A stretch of 64,000 nucleotides of DNA, taken from Adiantum capillus-veneris. Its lineage: Eukaryota; Streptophyta; Polypodiopsida; Polypodiales; Pteridaceae. The notes under the pieces are model-generated. The model was not told where the DNA came from. It saw only the letters and a program-made list of their open reading frames with translations, and ran no database searches. A program made the position numbers and the translations under genes. The stretch spans positions 84,345,621 through 84,409,620 of the forward strand of contig CM043962.1 in NCBI GenBank assembly GCA_014529385.2. The letters run 5' to 3'. This document shows, one piece after another, positions 11,464 to 22,988 of the stretch; the first letter of the stretch is position 1, and each line of letters starts with the position of its first letter.

Positions 11464-12176
11464 AATGCGGGGGTTGGCATTGATGAACTAACAAGCAAAG
11501 ATGATGTTGTACTTCTTACTGAAACTTGGGAGCATGATACACGAAGGATTAACGGCTTGGAGGATTACAATGTACACTCATTGATGTGGTAAAAGAATCT
11601 CAAGCAACGAAGAGGGCAAGGAGGGGTAGCATGTATGGTTAAGAAAGGATTGGAAGATTTTGTATCAAGTGTGAAAGATGACAAGTACAAACATTATGTA
11701 TGGTTGAAAATTATGACACCAAAAAGACCACTCATTTTTGTAGTCGGTTGCTATATTCCTCATCATGATTCCCCCTTTTATGCTTGCATGGATAGAGATC
11801 ATCCATTTTTTGATTTATAAGAGGACATTGCTCATTTCAAAGGCGAAGGTGATGTTATTGTCTTTGGGGATATGAATGCTCGCACAAAAACATTGCAACA
11901 TGATAGTTAACAATTTGATATGCCATACATTTCAAGGGAGTTGGAGGAAGTTCACTTATATGATCGTACTTCAATGGATGAGAAAGAGCCGGATCACTAT
12001 TGAAAATTACTTTTACATTTGTAATAGCACGGGTATGCTCATTGCTAATGGTGTATCTTTGTGGAGTGGAACCAATGGATTTGCATGTAGAAAACATAAT
12101 GGGGATAGTGTGATTGCCGTGTTGTACTGACAATCAAGCCTTGCTTGATAAAATCCAACCTACCCCTTGGACGGCC
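11464..12176 (+). pseudogene. Endonuclease/exonuclease/phosphatase (AP-endonuclease) domain remnant
   Basis: In order: GVDELTSKDDVVLLTETW (the 'all NETW' motif), GQGGVACMVKKGLED, YVWLKIMTPK, FVVGCYIPHHDSP, DVIVFGDMNARTKT (the GDFNA-type catalytic motif), NSTGMLIANG-like sequence, and NGDSVI near 12110 (usual G.S.IDY). These are the hallmarks of the DNase-I-like endonuclease of L1/plant LINEs. Stops (for example 11590, 11818) and a frameshift near 11900 have destroyed it. No reverse transcriptase follows, so the copy is truncated or interrupted after the endonuclease. Confidence 0.6.
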
Positions 12177-13129
12177 ATCATGGCATAAGTTTGCATTCAC
12201 AAACCCAACAAAACTCAAATGATGAAATAAATTCAAAAATAAAGTGCAAACTGAAACATGAGTACCTAGAATCGTGTCAGAGTTTCCAATGTGCCTCACC
12301 CATTGAATCCTTGAATGCTTTATCCCATGGACAACCATTTGTGTCGGATACAATCGTGGAGTCCATGTCATCATAGTGGCGTGGAGCCTTTCTCCTCTCT
12401 ACACGCTTCCCTTGCACTTTGCACTATGATCAGCAATGTTGCTTTTTTTTTTTGAAACAAGTGAATTACTGTGCTGCTTTCATGCCTTGCATGCAAGTTG
12501 ATGTAGCATTGCCTAAAATCCATTTGCCAATCCAATTGCATTGATGGCAGTTTGCGGCATCCCAACTTGCCGTAGAACTTTGATTTTTCCGTAGCGATGA
12601 AAATTCTTGCAAATAATCTTTTGAAAAACAGTACATCCTGCATGCGGATGGTGTACCAAGGTATGGATGGTCCATGCATAATGTGAAATAGATGGCTTTT
12701 ACCCATGCCTTACTCTCTGTGGGCACCTACCCTAAGGAGGGTTTTATTTTTTTGTTAATTTTCCCTAAGGCCAAGGGCCTTTGGGGCGCCGGGTATGAAA
12801 GGAAGCTTACCACAGAGCAACGATGGTGCATCAAGCCGCCGAGTGGTCAAAGGTGCACCCCCCTGTGCACCTTGGTGCTCCTCATTGTGAGCGGCAGAGT
12901 CGAGTTGTGTTGCTTGCGGCCTCGTGCTCCCGTCAAGCTCCACCGCGCAGGATTCTATGCCGGTCAAACCGTTACCTTTCCGCCTGGTAAGAGGTCCTGC
13001 ATGCCCGGTGTGCCTCGTCCCCGACCTTGAACACCACGGCATGCATGTCATGCAAGACCATGCATGGCCTGCTCATAAAAACGAGGGAGAGAGAGAAGAC
13101 TCTAGAGAGAGGGAGGCCATGCCTCATGC

Positions 13130-13130
<1 letters not shown>

Positions 13131-13199
<69 letters not shown>
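13131..13199. repeat. (GA)n microsatellite
   Basis: About 34 uninterrupted GA units. Confidence 0.97.
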
Positions 13200-13201
<2 letters not shown>

Positions 13202-13402
13202 CTTTCCCCTCCTCCATAGCTCTCCCCTCCCCTGGCTCTAATGCCAGTGAAAGGATCTGGGAACTGCGGTGATTGATCCTCCACACAACCACCCTTTTTA
13301 TAGCCCCTTGGCCTGCAGGATCCCTTCTCCACTGAGCAACCGGGCAGGTCCTTGACCTCCAGGGTGGCCCTTGGCCTTACACATTAACCTAGGTTTAACC
13401 TA

Positions 13403-13560
13403 GGCTCTAGTACCACATGTAACATCCCCGATCATCTAAGGTCGGTGACTGGGAGATCTCAACACATCCGCTCTGACTCTGCAATGCAAAGTGGAGGAAC
13501 GATCAAGTAAGCTGCCCTAACTCTACGTATCCTTTAGCCAGGCCACCTTAAAATGGGTTG
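13403..13560 (-). mobile_element. LTR edge with primer-binding site, minus strand
   Basis: Minus-strand reading gives GGGATGTTACA (an LTR ending in CA) followed by TGTGGTACTAGAGCC, close to the initiator-tRNA-Met primer site TGGTATCAGAGC. The LTR would extend rightwards from 13418. Its far end was not found. The same TGGTACTAGAGCC motif occurs at 40111. Confidence 0.4.
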
Positions 13561-15655
13561 CTTATCCATTTTGGAATCCCTTGGTTCATAGACTGACGCT
13601 TTTTTCCTCATCAAGTGTGAGGCACAACCGTCAATTGATCCCCTAAGGTTAGGACTTAGTTCTTTGTTATCTATTGTCAGTTAACTCCATGTTCGTGAAA
13701 AGCACCCGACTTATTTGGTCCCCCCATGCAACGATTGGTTCCAGACCAATCCCACACACCCGTATCTTTGTTTCCTAATTACTACCACACTGTGAAACAT
13801 TTACAAGATTCTATCCAATTGATTTAGTCTCTATTCCAAAAATGCAATCCAATTCTCGTTCACCCAAACTTGACACAAACAGTATCTTTAACAGAAGATA
13901 GTAATTCCTATTTAAGTTTCTATGAACAAAGCATGTGTTTGGGTTTATACAGCCAGTGTTTTTCTTATGGTTTCGTAGGCTCATCTAAGGAATGCTTATC
14001 TACTATGCATAAAGTTTAAAATAACGGGTACCTGGTTTGGATTTACAACAACATTCTGCTACGGTGGCTGGTTTGCTTTGGTTATTGGAGCATGGCTTGG
14101 GCCGACTCCATCATTGTTCTTCTTTCGACTTTCGTGGCCATCGCTAAGCTCAAAAATTAAAATTAGTACGAAATTTTCTCGTGCTAAGTGTAAGTCCAAG
14201 GGCTTGTTCAGTCAATATCCAAATAGTTTAATAACCTTGAATTGTAGGGTCTAGTGGACCTAATTTCCTTAGAAATTATGTGAAAAGTCGTTTTTTGTAT
14301 ATAATTTGATGGAAATTTATTTATTAAAAATTATGCATGCACATAAAAATCACAAAAACCTTTTCAAAGATTAAATAAGTCTTAAGAAGTTTTGTAATTT
14401 TTTTGAAAATTTCATATATTTACTTATTTTTCCTGATTTGTTTAGGCTAAAATGACCTATTTTAGCATAAATCCTATTTATTTCTACCTAAAAGTATTTT
14501 TTTAATCTAGAAAATCTCTATTAAAAATCTTGAAAAAATCACAATCAATTTTTGTTATGCAGGATGTAATTTTAAAAGTTATAATCTTAATGATACAAAA
14601 ACTTTGATCGGATGCATACTTAGCCCTTAATTAGCTATTGATTAGTAACATTTATGGTCTTAGCTGATTTTATAGTTTCTAATTACTAATTAGATGAATA
14701 GAATGACTCATGAATGATTATGCTCAATTCGCTTGATAATACAGGCATTGCTATGTCCATGCGTGCACATACAGAGCAAGTATGAGTGCGTAATGAGCAT
14801 GCATGCAAGATTTCTATAATTTTCAGAGATTCTTATCATTCCTAGAGGCTTTATGCATGTGAGAATCATGCATGCAAGAGTTGCATGCTACATAGCATGA
14901 ATGGTTACGTAAAATTCTAGAGAGAGAAAAAGCACTAATTCTGATAAGAGAGAGAATCTTTCAAGCATAAGAGAGTGCGTATGCGTGTTGAAATTTGATT
15001 TTGTTTACCTTTGGATTTCCGTTTTGCAAGCCTCAAGGCGTTGATCGCAAATTGCTTCCTCGCCGCTTGTTCGTCGTCTTGCATAAACCACCTCTACCTT
15101 CACACACACGCGTGCACGTGCGCCTGTGTGTGTGTGTGTGTGCGCGTGCGCAGAGTCTCCTTTTCTTGAAGAGTTCTCAAAGCATGCAAGGTGCTTTTGA
15201 GGGGCCTAGGGGTCCTTATATAGGGTAGGGGAGCTCCCATGCAGACTAGAGTGAACTCCAGATGGTGGGAGGCAGGTCTGCAAGAGGAGGGGGTTCTCTT
15301 AGTTAACTAAATTCAAATTCAGTTAACTAGGGTCTTTTATGCATGTCCTGACAGTTGTCAAGTGAGTGCCTGGCCCTTTAACCCTTCAATTTTACCATAA
15401 TAAAAGAAATTACCAGCTTAAATGTGAGCTAAAGTGCACATTCCAACCTTGTTTTGGACGCCGTGATGTGCATTAGAAAGCTCTCTTTAGTGACTTCAAG
15501 ATGCACACATTGATACACATATTTTTTTGACCTATGACTAGACAATTTGTTTTTACAAAAATGGGCACGTAAACCTTAGGGTGCTGCTCCTTTAATTAAT
15601 AAACGGGGGTACAAAATGTTGTTGAGACAGGAACATTACATAAATACATACAATT

Positions 15656-15732
15656 ACACACACATACATGTATGTATGTACACACACACACACACACACA
15701 CACATACACACACATATACACACACACACACG

Positions 15733-15790
<58 letters not shown>
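15656..15790. repeat. (CA)n microsatellite
   Basis: About 120 bp of interrupted CA repeat, with CATA and CGCA variants. Confidence 0.95.
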
Positions 15791-15791
<1 letters not shown>

Positions 15792-15839
15792 TTTTTTAGT
15801 AATGCCTGATTGAATTATCAATGGGAAACCTCAAGAAGA

Positions 15840-16330
15840 GGAAAATCCATAGAAAATATTACAAACAGGAAATAAAAAACAATCAAAGAAGAGCTCATAA
15901 TGACTAACAAGGAGCTCATCCAAGTCATAGGCAACTTGAAGAGGCTTTTGGAGAGAAGTCATGAAGAAGGGAACATACTCTGTTTGAATCTGCTGAAAAA
16001 TAAGGAAATTGCATGCTCTCCACACTGTCCATAGCACCCAAAATCTAACCCAGTCGAAAAAGCATGCATACGACTGAAGCAGTGGTGGAAGCACTCCAAA
16101 GATCCAAAAAAATCTATTGAAATACATGCTAGGGAAACGCATGTGAAGAGCTGTAGAGATGCAATCCACAAACTGTGGCATATGAGAACAAGACCATAAT
16201 AAATGTGGAATATTCTCAATGGTTACACCAAAGTAAACACATTGCGGAGAATAGGCCAATCTTTTGATTGATTGTTGACATGCTGGTGTCTCATGATATT
16301 GATTGAATCTGCTCCATTTAACAAATTTTC
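15840..16330 (-). pseudogene. LINE 3' fragment with zinc-binding (zf-RVT) domain
   Basis: The minus strand reads CVYFGVTIENIPHLLWSCSH, matching the C..C(G)..E...HL...C core of the reverse-transcriptase zinc-binding domain at the C-terminus of plant LINEs. WPILRN upstream and a hydrophobic aromatic tail downstream fit that region. One frameshift near 16255 and a missing polymerase domain make it a fragment. It is same-strand with the LINE at 18.6-22.2 kb but lies 2.3 kb away and appears to be a separate copy. Confidence 0.5.
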
Positions 16331-16631
16331 ATGCTTTTTTACATCAAATTCTCTTCATCATAATTGTAATTTTTGCGATGGGTTCCTCACGGTCCACTTA
16401 GTTAAAGAAGTCGTTTGCAAATTTTGATTATAGATGCTACTTTCTTGTCACAATGGCAAAATTGTTATAGGTGGCCTCCAAAAAATATCTGTTACTTTGG
16501 CTCAATATTCGAGAGCTCACCTTTGATGTGCAAGGTATTCCCTTATTTTTCCAAACAATGTATAGTTATGCCATGTCATGGATACATTTTACTCCAATAT
16601 AGTAATGATGTGCTATTATTCTCCTCCTAAT

Positions 16632-16655
16632 CCCCCCCCCCCCCCCCCCCCCCCC
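16632..16655. repeat. Poly(C) run of 24
   Basis: 24 consecutive C residues, an unusual homopolymer for plant DNA. The exact length could be a sequencing estimate. Confidence 0.85.
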
Positions 16656-16699
16656 TCTTTCCCTTTTTGGGCACTGAACCTAGTGGGAATATCTTCAAG

Positions 16700-17613
16700 T
16701 TGCACATGAGTTGTGTGTGTGTGTGTGTGTGTGTGATAATGACTTTGCAAAATCAGCCCCCTCTGTCTCTCTTGGTCGGCCACTCTTGCTATTTCTTGTT
16801 GGCCCCCCATTGGCTCATGCCAAGCTTAGCCAATAGGAAATAAGAGGTTAAATGGAGAGCCTTGTGACAAGTGTCCCTCTTTCCCCTTTAGTGAGAGCTT
16901 AAGTAATTTAATTAATTCATTTAAATTCCCATTGCACCTTTTAGTCTTCTGGCCAATAGGAATTAAGCAAGCCATTGGGCTGCTTAATTCTCATTGGACC
17001 CCTTGACAGACTGTCCAATAGTCAATAGGGAACTTAATTTTCATTGATTCTTTTATCAAGTGTTTTTAAATTAATTATACTAAAGTTACTCTAGACTAAT
17101 TCTCATTGGTCCACCTCTATGGCCATCCTATAGGATTTGAATGGGAATTGGGGGCAACTGGGCTAGGAACCTGACATGTGTCCACTATGCTCTTTGTGTA
17201 AAGGGAGCTTGGGAGAGTGTGTGTGTGTGTGTTTCTCTCACTTCTTCTCTCTCTTCCCCTAACTTTAGGGCTCGCCTCCTCCTTGATAGGGATGTGGGAA
17301 GACTCAAAAGTCTTCCCACAAGCATGCAAGTTTCCCAAAATTTGCTAATGGAATTTTTAGTTGAAATTTTGAAACCTTGGCTTTCAAAGTCTTAATGGGC
17401 TGAACCTTAGGGTCTTTATAGCACCATTCATGCAGATTGCTCTTTTGTAGAATGTCTCCCTTTGGATCCCTATTTTCCCTCCTTTGGATCCCTACTGAGA
17501 TCGGTCTGCTAGCCTAACCAATATTCTAGCTTTTTCGCCCCTGGTACTTCCCCATTTTAAATTATCAATTTGACATGAGAAAATCATATAGGAGAATTAG
17601 ATATTAGTTATTA
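16700..17613. repeat. ~0.9 kb dispersed repeat, copy A (copy B 45876-46812)
   Basis: Both copies start near GCACAT..AGTTGTGTGTG, carry a GT microsatellite, then run in parallel to GAGAATTAGATATTAGTT and TATGAC. They share many CCAAT/ATTGG motifs (TTAGCCAAT, CTCATTGGAC, GGCCAATAGG, CTCATTGGTCCACC). Orientation is the same. It could be LTRs of one family or a non-coding repeat. No coding sequence is seen. Confidence 0.7.
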
Positions 17614-17689
17614 TGACACACACACACACACACACGTATATACTGTGTCTACTATTCTCTCTCTCTCTCCTCCTTTCTCTATGTCCATG

Positions 17690-17883
17690 GCTAGAGAGAG
17701 GGGGGAGAGGAAGGAGTAAAGCGAACTTTCTATAGAAAGGGATGGACAAAGAAACAATAAGGAAGGGTGTAAGAGAGGGATGCAGTTAAGCAAGGTGATT
17801 GTAGAGAGAGAGAGAGAGAGAGAGAGAGAGGTTGGACATGTTTAGAGTGTAGAAGAGGTATATAACTCACGGATAGGGAAAAA

Positions 17884-17930
<47 letters not shown>

Positions 17931-18510
17931 AAGTAGGTTAAAATGACATGTGGAGGCCACAAGAGGGAGAGAGGGAATAGGTGAGAGAGAGGAAAGAGGA
18001 CATGGTAGTAGTGAGAGAAGGAATGAGAGAGAGAGAGAGAGAGAGAGAAAATAAGTAGGTTAAAATAAAATGTGGAGGCCAAGAGAGGAATGGGTGAAAA
18101 AGAGGAAAGAAGTAGGTCGAAATGACATGTGGAGGCCAAGAGAGGGAGAGAGCAGCAAAGGTACGTAATGGGCACAGGAAATGGCAGTGAGATCAAGGGA
18201 GTGAGTGATATCAAGGGTGGGTATGAGAGAGAGAGAGGGGAAGAAGTTAGTGAGAAGTAAGAAAGAGGTGTGGAGGTAGGGAGAGGAAGAGACAACAGGA
18301 GAGTGGAGAGCAGAGGATGGGGAGGATGAGAGAGATAAGTGGAGGTGGTGGAAGATCAGAGGATGGAGGAGGAGTGGGTGGCTTAAGTAGCCAAGGAGGG
18401 TGGAAATAGTGGTGGCCAAGGAAGTGGTGGAGGAGGAGAGGACGGAGGAGAAGCGATGGTGCTTTGGTGGCCAAGGAGGGCGGCAATGGTGGTGCACCGG
18501 TGGCTCTCCC
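17690..18510. repeat. Purine-rich block with AGTAGGTTAAAAT minisatellite
   Basis: About 800 bp are dominated by G and A on the + strand, with three (GA)n tracts (17804, 17891, 18023) and three diverged copies of AGTAGGTYRAAATRAMATGT followed by GGAGGCCA, at 17932, 18054 and 18111. It ends near an A13 run. Its Ser/Leu/Pro-rich opposite-strand frames are not genes. Confidence 0.75.
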
Positions 18511-18566
18511 TCCAAAAAAAAAAAAAGCTCGCTTGGACAAGCTTACTCCATATCCTCTCTTTTTTT

Positions 18567-19760
18567 TGCAATACTCACAATAGTGAGCTATATATATATA
18601 TTGATCAACAAAATGAATAACAACAATAGCCAAGCTCAAAGTGATCCTTGGCATCCCATAGTACATCATCATTACATCCAGAGGCTGCCACGACCCATGC
18701 CCGGGCTGCCACCCCACACATAGGTCATCCCCAAGATGCAATAGAACGGACATTTAATAGGTGGATCAACACGAGCCATGACATCGTAATAATCCCAAAA
18801 AAGAAACACGACAGGCTAACAAGGGAACCACCCCCCGAGGACTATCAGATTGGACCGAACATCAGACACAGAGGGAATCCACCCAACAAAAAAAAGGTTT
18901 GCACACATATCAGTAGCAGCCACATAAGGGGGGAGGATCCAAGCTCCATCACCTCGCATCAGAGAGACAAATCAAAGATCTAAACCCAAGGCTTTTATGG
19001 GGAATAGCACCATCAACAAATCCACAAAGAGCATCAACACCTGTCGTGAACAACCAGGCCATAAGGGAGGCCAAATCCCAACCCATGAGACGAGTCACTG
19101 CGATCATGAAGCAACATCTACCACTCACCAACCCCATGCCAAAACCCGTCACACTGCTAGGAGACTGCCAGGAGCTTCCAATGGGAGCCAAAACCCATCA
19201 CACTGCCACAACCTGCCACCATTACTTCCGCGATCCGTTGACGCCAGGCCTCCTGCTAATGCCTTGGAGCCCCCTTGCTCTGCATCCCTCAAAGGCAAGG
19301 CAAAGCACCCACAGTTCACAGGCTTTCCACCCGCAAACCCTAAGTGATATACTAGCGTGCTCCATATCCTAACTCTCACCTAGGGAAGCTGCCAATACTT
19401 GAGAATCCTCCAAGCAAGGGTGTAGTTTATGATCTTAAAGAGGATGCACATGTGCTACACATGCTTTTGGTGATCCTAGAGACACTATGTGGCCGTGTGA
19501 ATTTTTGGAAAAGATAATCCTTTGACACGAGAGGCATAAATGTTTTGTTTAAAGGTACATCATAAGGCAATGGTCACCCAAGGCTTAGTTATCAGTTATT
19601 TGAACGAATAGCTAAGCCTAATTTTGTTAAACCAAAGAGAGCAGATTTGTATTAGGGAGACTTTGAAAAAATTACGTCCATGGACCCCATGAGGGGCGAG
19701 GGAATATACAAGAGGTTATAGAGTAGGGGCCAAAACAAAAAACAAGGGTAACGACCATTA
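18567..19760 (-). mobile_element. Probable 3' region of the minus-strand LINE
   Basis: This is the non-coding continuation of the LINE ORF2 towards its 3' end. On the minus strand it finishes TTTTGTTGATCAATATATAT, then a short A8 run. 19561-19620 carries a MITE-related segment. No protein domain is recognisable. Confidence 0.35.
19561..19620. repeat. Fragment related to the 28.4-kb MITE-like element
   Basis: AGGCAATGGTCAC followed by GGCTTAGTTATC, and an inverted CTAAGCC, match the terminal arms of 28406-28620. Confidence 0.4.
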
Positions 19761-19762
19761 CA

Positions 19763-22173
19763 CTAGAAACCCAGTATTCGGTGCTCAATTTTGAGCATCA
19801 ACTCATGAGCTTGATCGCAACGGATTATGAATCCTAACAGCTTTCCTTCTACTTCCTCAGTCCTCTGTTGCAGCGTCCTCATTGGGTGAGTTGCCTTCGT
19901 CCAGCTGTTCAATAGTGCTTTATAGTTGGCCTTGCAATCTGCCAACACTTTGCTTTGAACATGGTAGATCCTCGGCTGGTCCAAACTTAGCTGAATATCT
20001 GCAAGTTGAAGTCAATAACCAACATTGTCAGACTTTTAGTCTGGTAAGACTCCTCAAACGCCACTGCACACCTCTCTTTTCACATGATCCAAATGAACTC
20101 AAAATGAATTTTGGCCCAATATGAAGAGATGATTTTAACTAAGTCTCCCAAGAGCCACTGTTTGGCAGAGGGCCAAAACCCTAAAACCTCTTCCAGTGGG
20201 GTCAAGATCCTAATAGAGGATGTACAATTGAGGAAGATATGAGGGAGGTCTTCTTTTGCATTTACGCATCAGGAGCATAGTCCAGAACCCTGACCACAAT
20301 CTCTACATTTTACTCCTGTCCAGATTGCTTTGTGTAGAATCAACCAAAGCAGCAAAGACTTTACAGGAGGGATGTTTGCAGACCATATAGCTTTGAATTT
20401 AGGGCATCACTTTTTTCTATCCCAATTTTGGCTCCACTTTCTGTTCAGAGTGACATGAAGGGGCGGGTCAATGTATTTAGGCGAGGGGATGGGGGATGAG
20501 AGGGAGAATCCTCCTCTCCATCCAAACACCTTAGCCGTGGGGGTTCTGAGATCAAGAGCATCCAGAGCTAGTTTATTGGAAGGCAATGCATCCTCATAAG
20601 TAATAAATCTATCTCCCAAGGTTGAAGTCCAAATTTCTCGATTTTAGCTCCAAATAAGAAAGCCATCTATGTTCTTGTTTGTTCCAAATGTCTCCCCAAA
20701 TTCTGGCTCCTTTTTTGTGAATCCTTTTTGTTGTAGGCTTGAATATAGGAGGGCAAGGTTTCAGGGGGAACCAGATGAAGTGATAGTGGAGGATTCGATG
20801 ACCCTGATGCTTATCCCATTTTGGACAAATCTGCGATACGAACTTATTTGAAGCACCCCATAGTGATTTCATCAAATTGGATCCCTTGGGGCTGATGTTC
20901 ATATGAAAAAAAAGATTTGTGACCCATGGCAACTGTTGCTAAGTCTTGTCTACCTCTAGGAGTTACATTTTCTAAACAGCAAAATCGCCCACTCCTCCTC
21001 TGGCTGAAGGATGGCCCTGATAATGGTCTTCACTGCAAGCTTATCTACCCAATCTTCTATGGACCACATCCCTAGACCCCCCTTGTGTTTTGGGAGGCAA
21101 CATACATCCCATCTTACTTTTGCAGCTCCTCTTTTGGTAGAGTCTCTCGACCATAGAAAAGTTATGCATGCTTTAGTGACTTCTTTTAGGTGGATGTCGG
21201 GTGGACACCAATAAGAAAGGAAATAAAGCACATACGATAAGACGAAATGATTTATTACCACCACTCTGCCCGCAGTAGAGGTCTGGAGCCCCTGCAACCT
21301 AACTAGGACATCACTTGCTGTTGGGAGGAGTTGGGGAGAGGGATTCCTTCTATGAGACCCTTCTCCATGTACCCTTTTACAAGCCAATTCAAACCATCGA
21401 CTGCTATAGCGAACACGAGGGGGCCCAAGGGGCACCCTTGCCTTACCAACCTATTCAGCCAGAAAGCTTTCGTAATTGCATTTTTTAGAGCCACTCTAGC
21501 TCTGGCATTACCAAACAGTGTCTTGACAAACAACAGGATCCTTGGGCCAAATCCCATATGAGCCATACTGAACAACATGAATGACCATTCTAGCCTATCA
21601 TAGGCTTTATCAAAATCGACTTTAGTAAAGAAAAAATCAATTCCAGTATCTTGGGCATTTTCTATCCCTTTTCATATTGAGATGATGGCCTCTAGGATCC
21701 TTCTTCCCTTGATGAATCCTTTCTGTTTCTTTGAAATAACCTGCATTAGAGTTTTTGTAATCCGATTGGCAACCACCTTAGCAAAAAATTTGTACAAAGT
21801 GTTCAACATGGTGAGAGGTCCACAATTAGACGAGCTCTTTGGGCCCCCTCTTGTGCAACAATTTTATTACTCTTGTATTAATGTCTGAGGGTAGGGCCCC
21901 ATAGAAACAAGACTCTTCCAAAACTAATAGGAGGAATTGGGTGATTCATTCCTTGAAAGTCAAATAGAACTCAGCCAGGAGATCGTCTAGACCTGGGGTT
22001 TTGTTGACGTTGAGTCCCTCTATAGCTTTTTTTATTTCCCCAATAGAGACCGGGGAGTCCAGTTGTTTGGCCCTTTTAAGCCAATTCCCTCTATTACTAA
22101 CCGGTTTTTTGTCCTCTTCAACTTTGCAGAAGAAAGTTTTCTCAAAATCTTCACCAATTTTGAGATACGTCAC
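19763..22173 (-). pseudogene. LINE ORF2 (reverse transcriptase + zf-RVT), degenerate
   Basis: Read on the minus strand from 22173. A linker (NWLKRAKQLDSPVS) is followed by the start of the reverse transcriptase (EIKKAIEGLNVNKTPGLDDL, motif 1-2). Palm sequence follows (ELVSNCGPLTMLNTLYK; GFIKGRRILEAI; FTKVDFDKAYDRLEWSF, motif A; NRLVRQGCPLGPLVFAIAVD, motif B), ending at IEGIPLPNSSQQQV (21305). The thumb appears at 21210-20990 (GRVVVINHFVLSYVLYFLSY, FLWSRDSTKRGAAKVRW, KHKGGLGMWSIEDW) and a zinc-binding-type C-terminus at 20930-20150. The catalytic F/Y-A-D-D motif C is missing, removed by a deletion at about 21300. There are several stops and frameshifts. The AP-endonuclease domain expected before the polymerase is also absent, because foreign sequence abuts at 22178. 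Confidence 0.75.
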
Positions 22174-22988
22174 TCAGACTGCCTGTAGGTCGGGAAGTAG
22201 AAGCTGCAGATTTTTACAGATCTGTTTTGATCTATAAAAACAACTTATTTCAAGTCCATTCCCCTATCCCTCCACCTTTTGTGGGTGGTCTACAACTTTG
22301 CAGAAGGAAGTTTATGAAAATTTTGCACAATTTGAGAGATATTCAGAAAGCAGGGTGGTCTACCCTCGTCGGTTCTTCTGCGTACAGGTTTTTGTTGCAG
22401 ACTCTTTCTGCAATGTCTGTCACATGCATATTTGATGTAAGGTCTGTTATATCAGACAAACCGCTGTAGCGGTTACTGAAAAGGGTTTCTGTGGTTGATG
22501 TAAGATCTTATGCGGTTTATCAATTGTGATGGAAATATGCAAAGCCTATTGTTGAGGGTTGTAGTAAGGTTTTATTGAGCTGGGGGATTCTCAAATGTGG
22601 AGATTCTTTCGATGATACAGGTTTTGGAGCGAGCCCCCGACATCCCCATAGTTTCGGCATCGACATAGGATGTATGTTTATGCGGTTAGTGCAATATTGG
22701 TGTGCATCTGCTGACCCGCCATTGTTGGAATTGCTGTCATATTTATGTGTATGCCTTTGAGAGTGTTCAGTTGGTCAGAGACACTCTTCTAGAGTTGGAG
22801 ACATTGACAGTGACAGTTCTTTGAGATTTTATCTTGCCGGTTTAGCCACTTTCATCATCATTTTAGTCATTGTACACATTTGTTTTGGCTTTAGAAGTTA
22901 GTTTTGCAAGGTAGACTCTGCCAAAAAATTTCAGGTTTTCTATCATCTTCTTTAGTGGAGCGGATTTATCACTTTTGTTCCTTGTCGA

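Larger units (their letters stand above)
12190..15830. other. Gene-poor stretch with LTR edge and microsatellites
   Basis: Minus-strand frames at 12371-12726 and a Cys-rich plus frame at 12692-13030 have no recognisable domain. (GA)34 lies at 13131-13199 and a (GT)n/(CG) alternation at 15122-15152. 13560-15000 is AT-rich with no coding signal. (CA)n occupies 15656-15790. Confidence 0.6.

Noticed and set aside
16632-16655. Poly(C) as functional i-motif
   Set aside because: Length of a homopolymer in assembly is unreliable and no promoter is nearby.
17730-18753. Minus-strand Ser/Leu/Pro-rich frames as a cell-wall protein
   Set aside because: They are explained by the purine-rich block; no signal peptide, domain or codon bias.
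18949-19379. Coding gene in 18.9-19.4 kb
   Set aside because: Overlapping frames on both strands, no domain; lies in the probable LINE 3' region.
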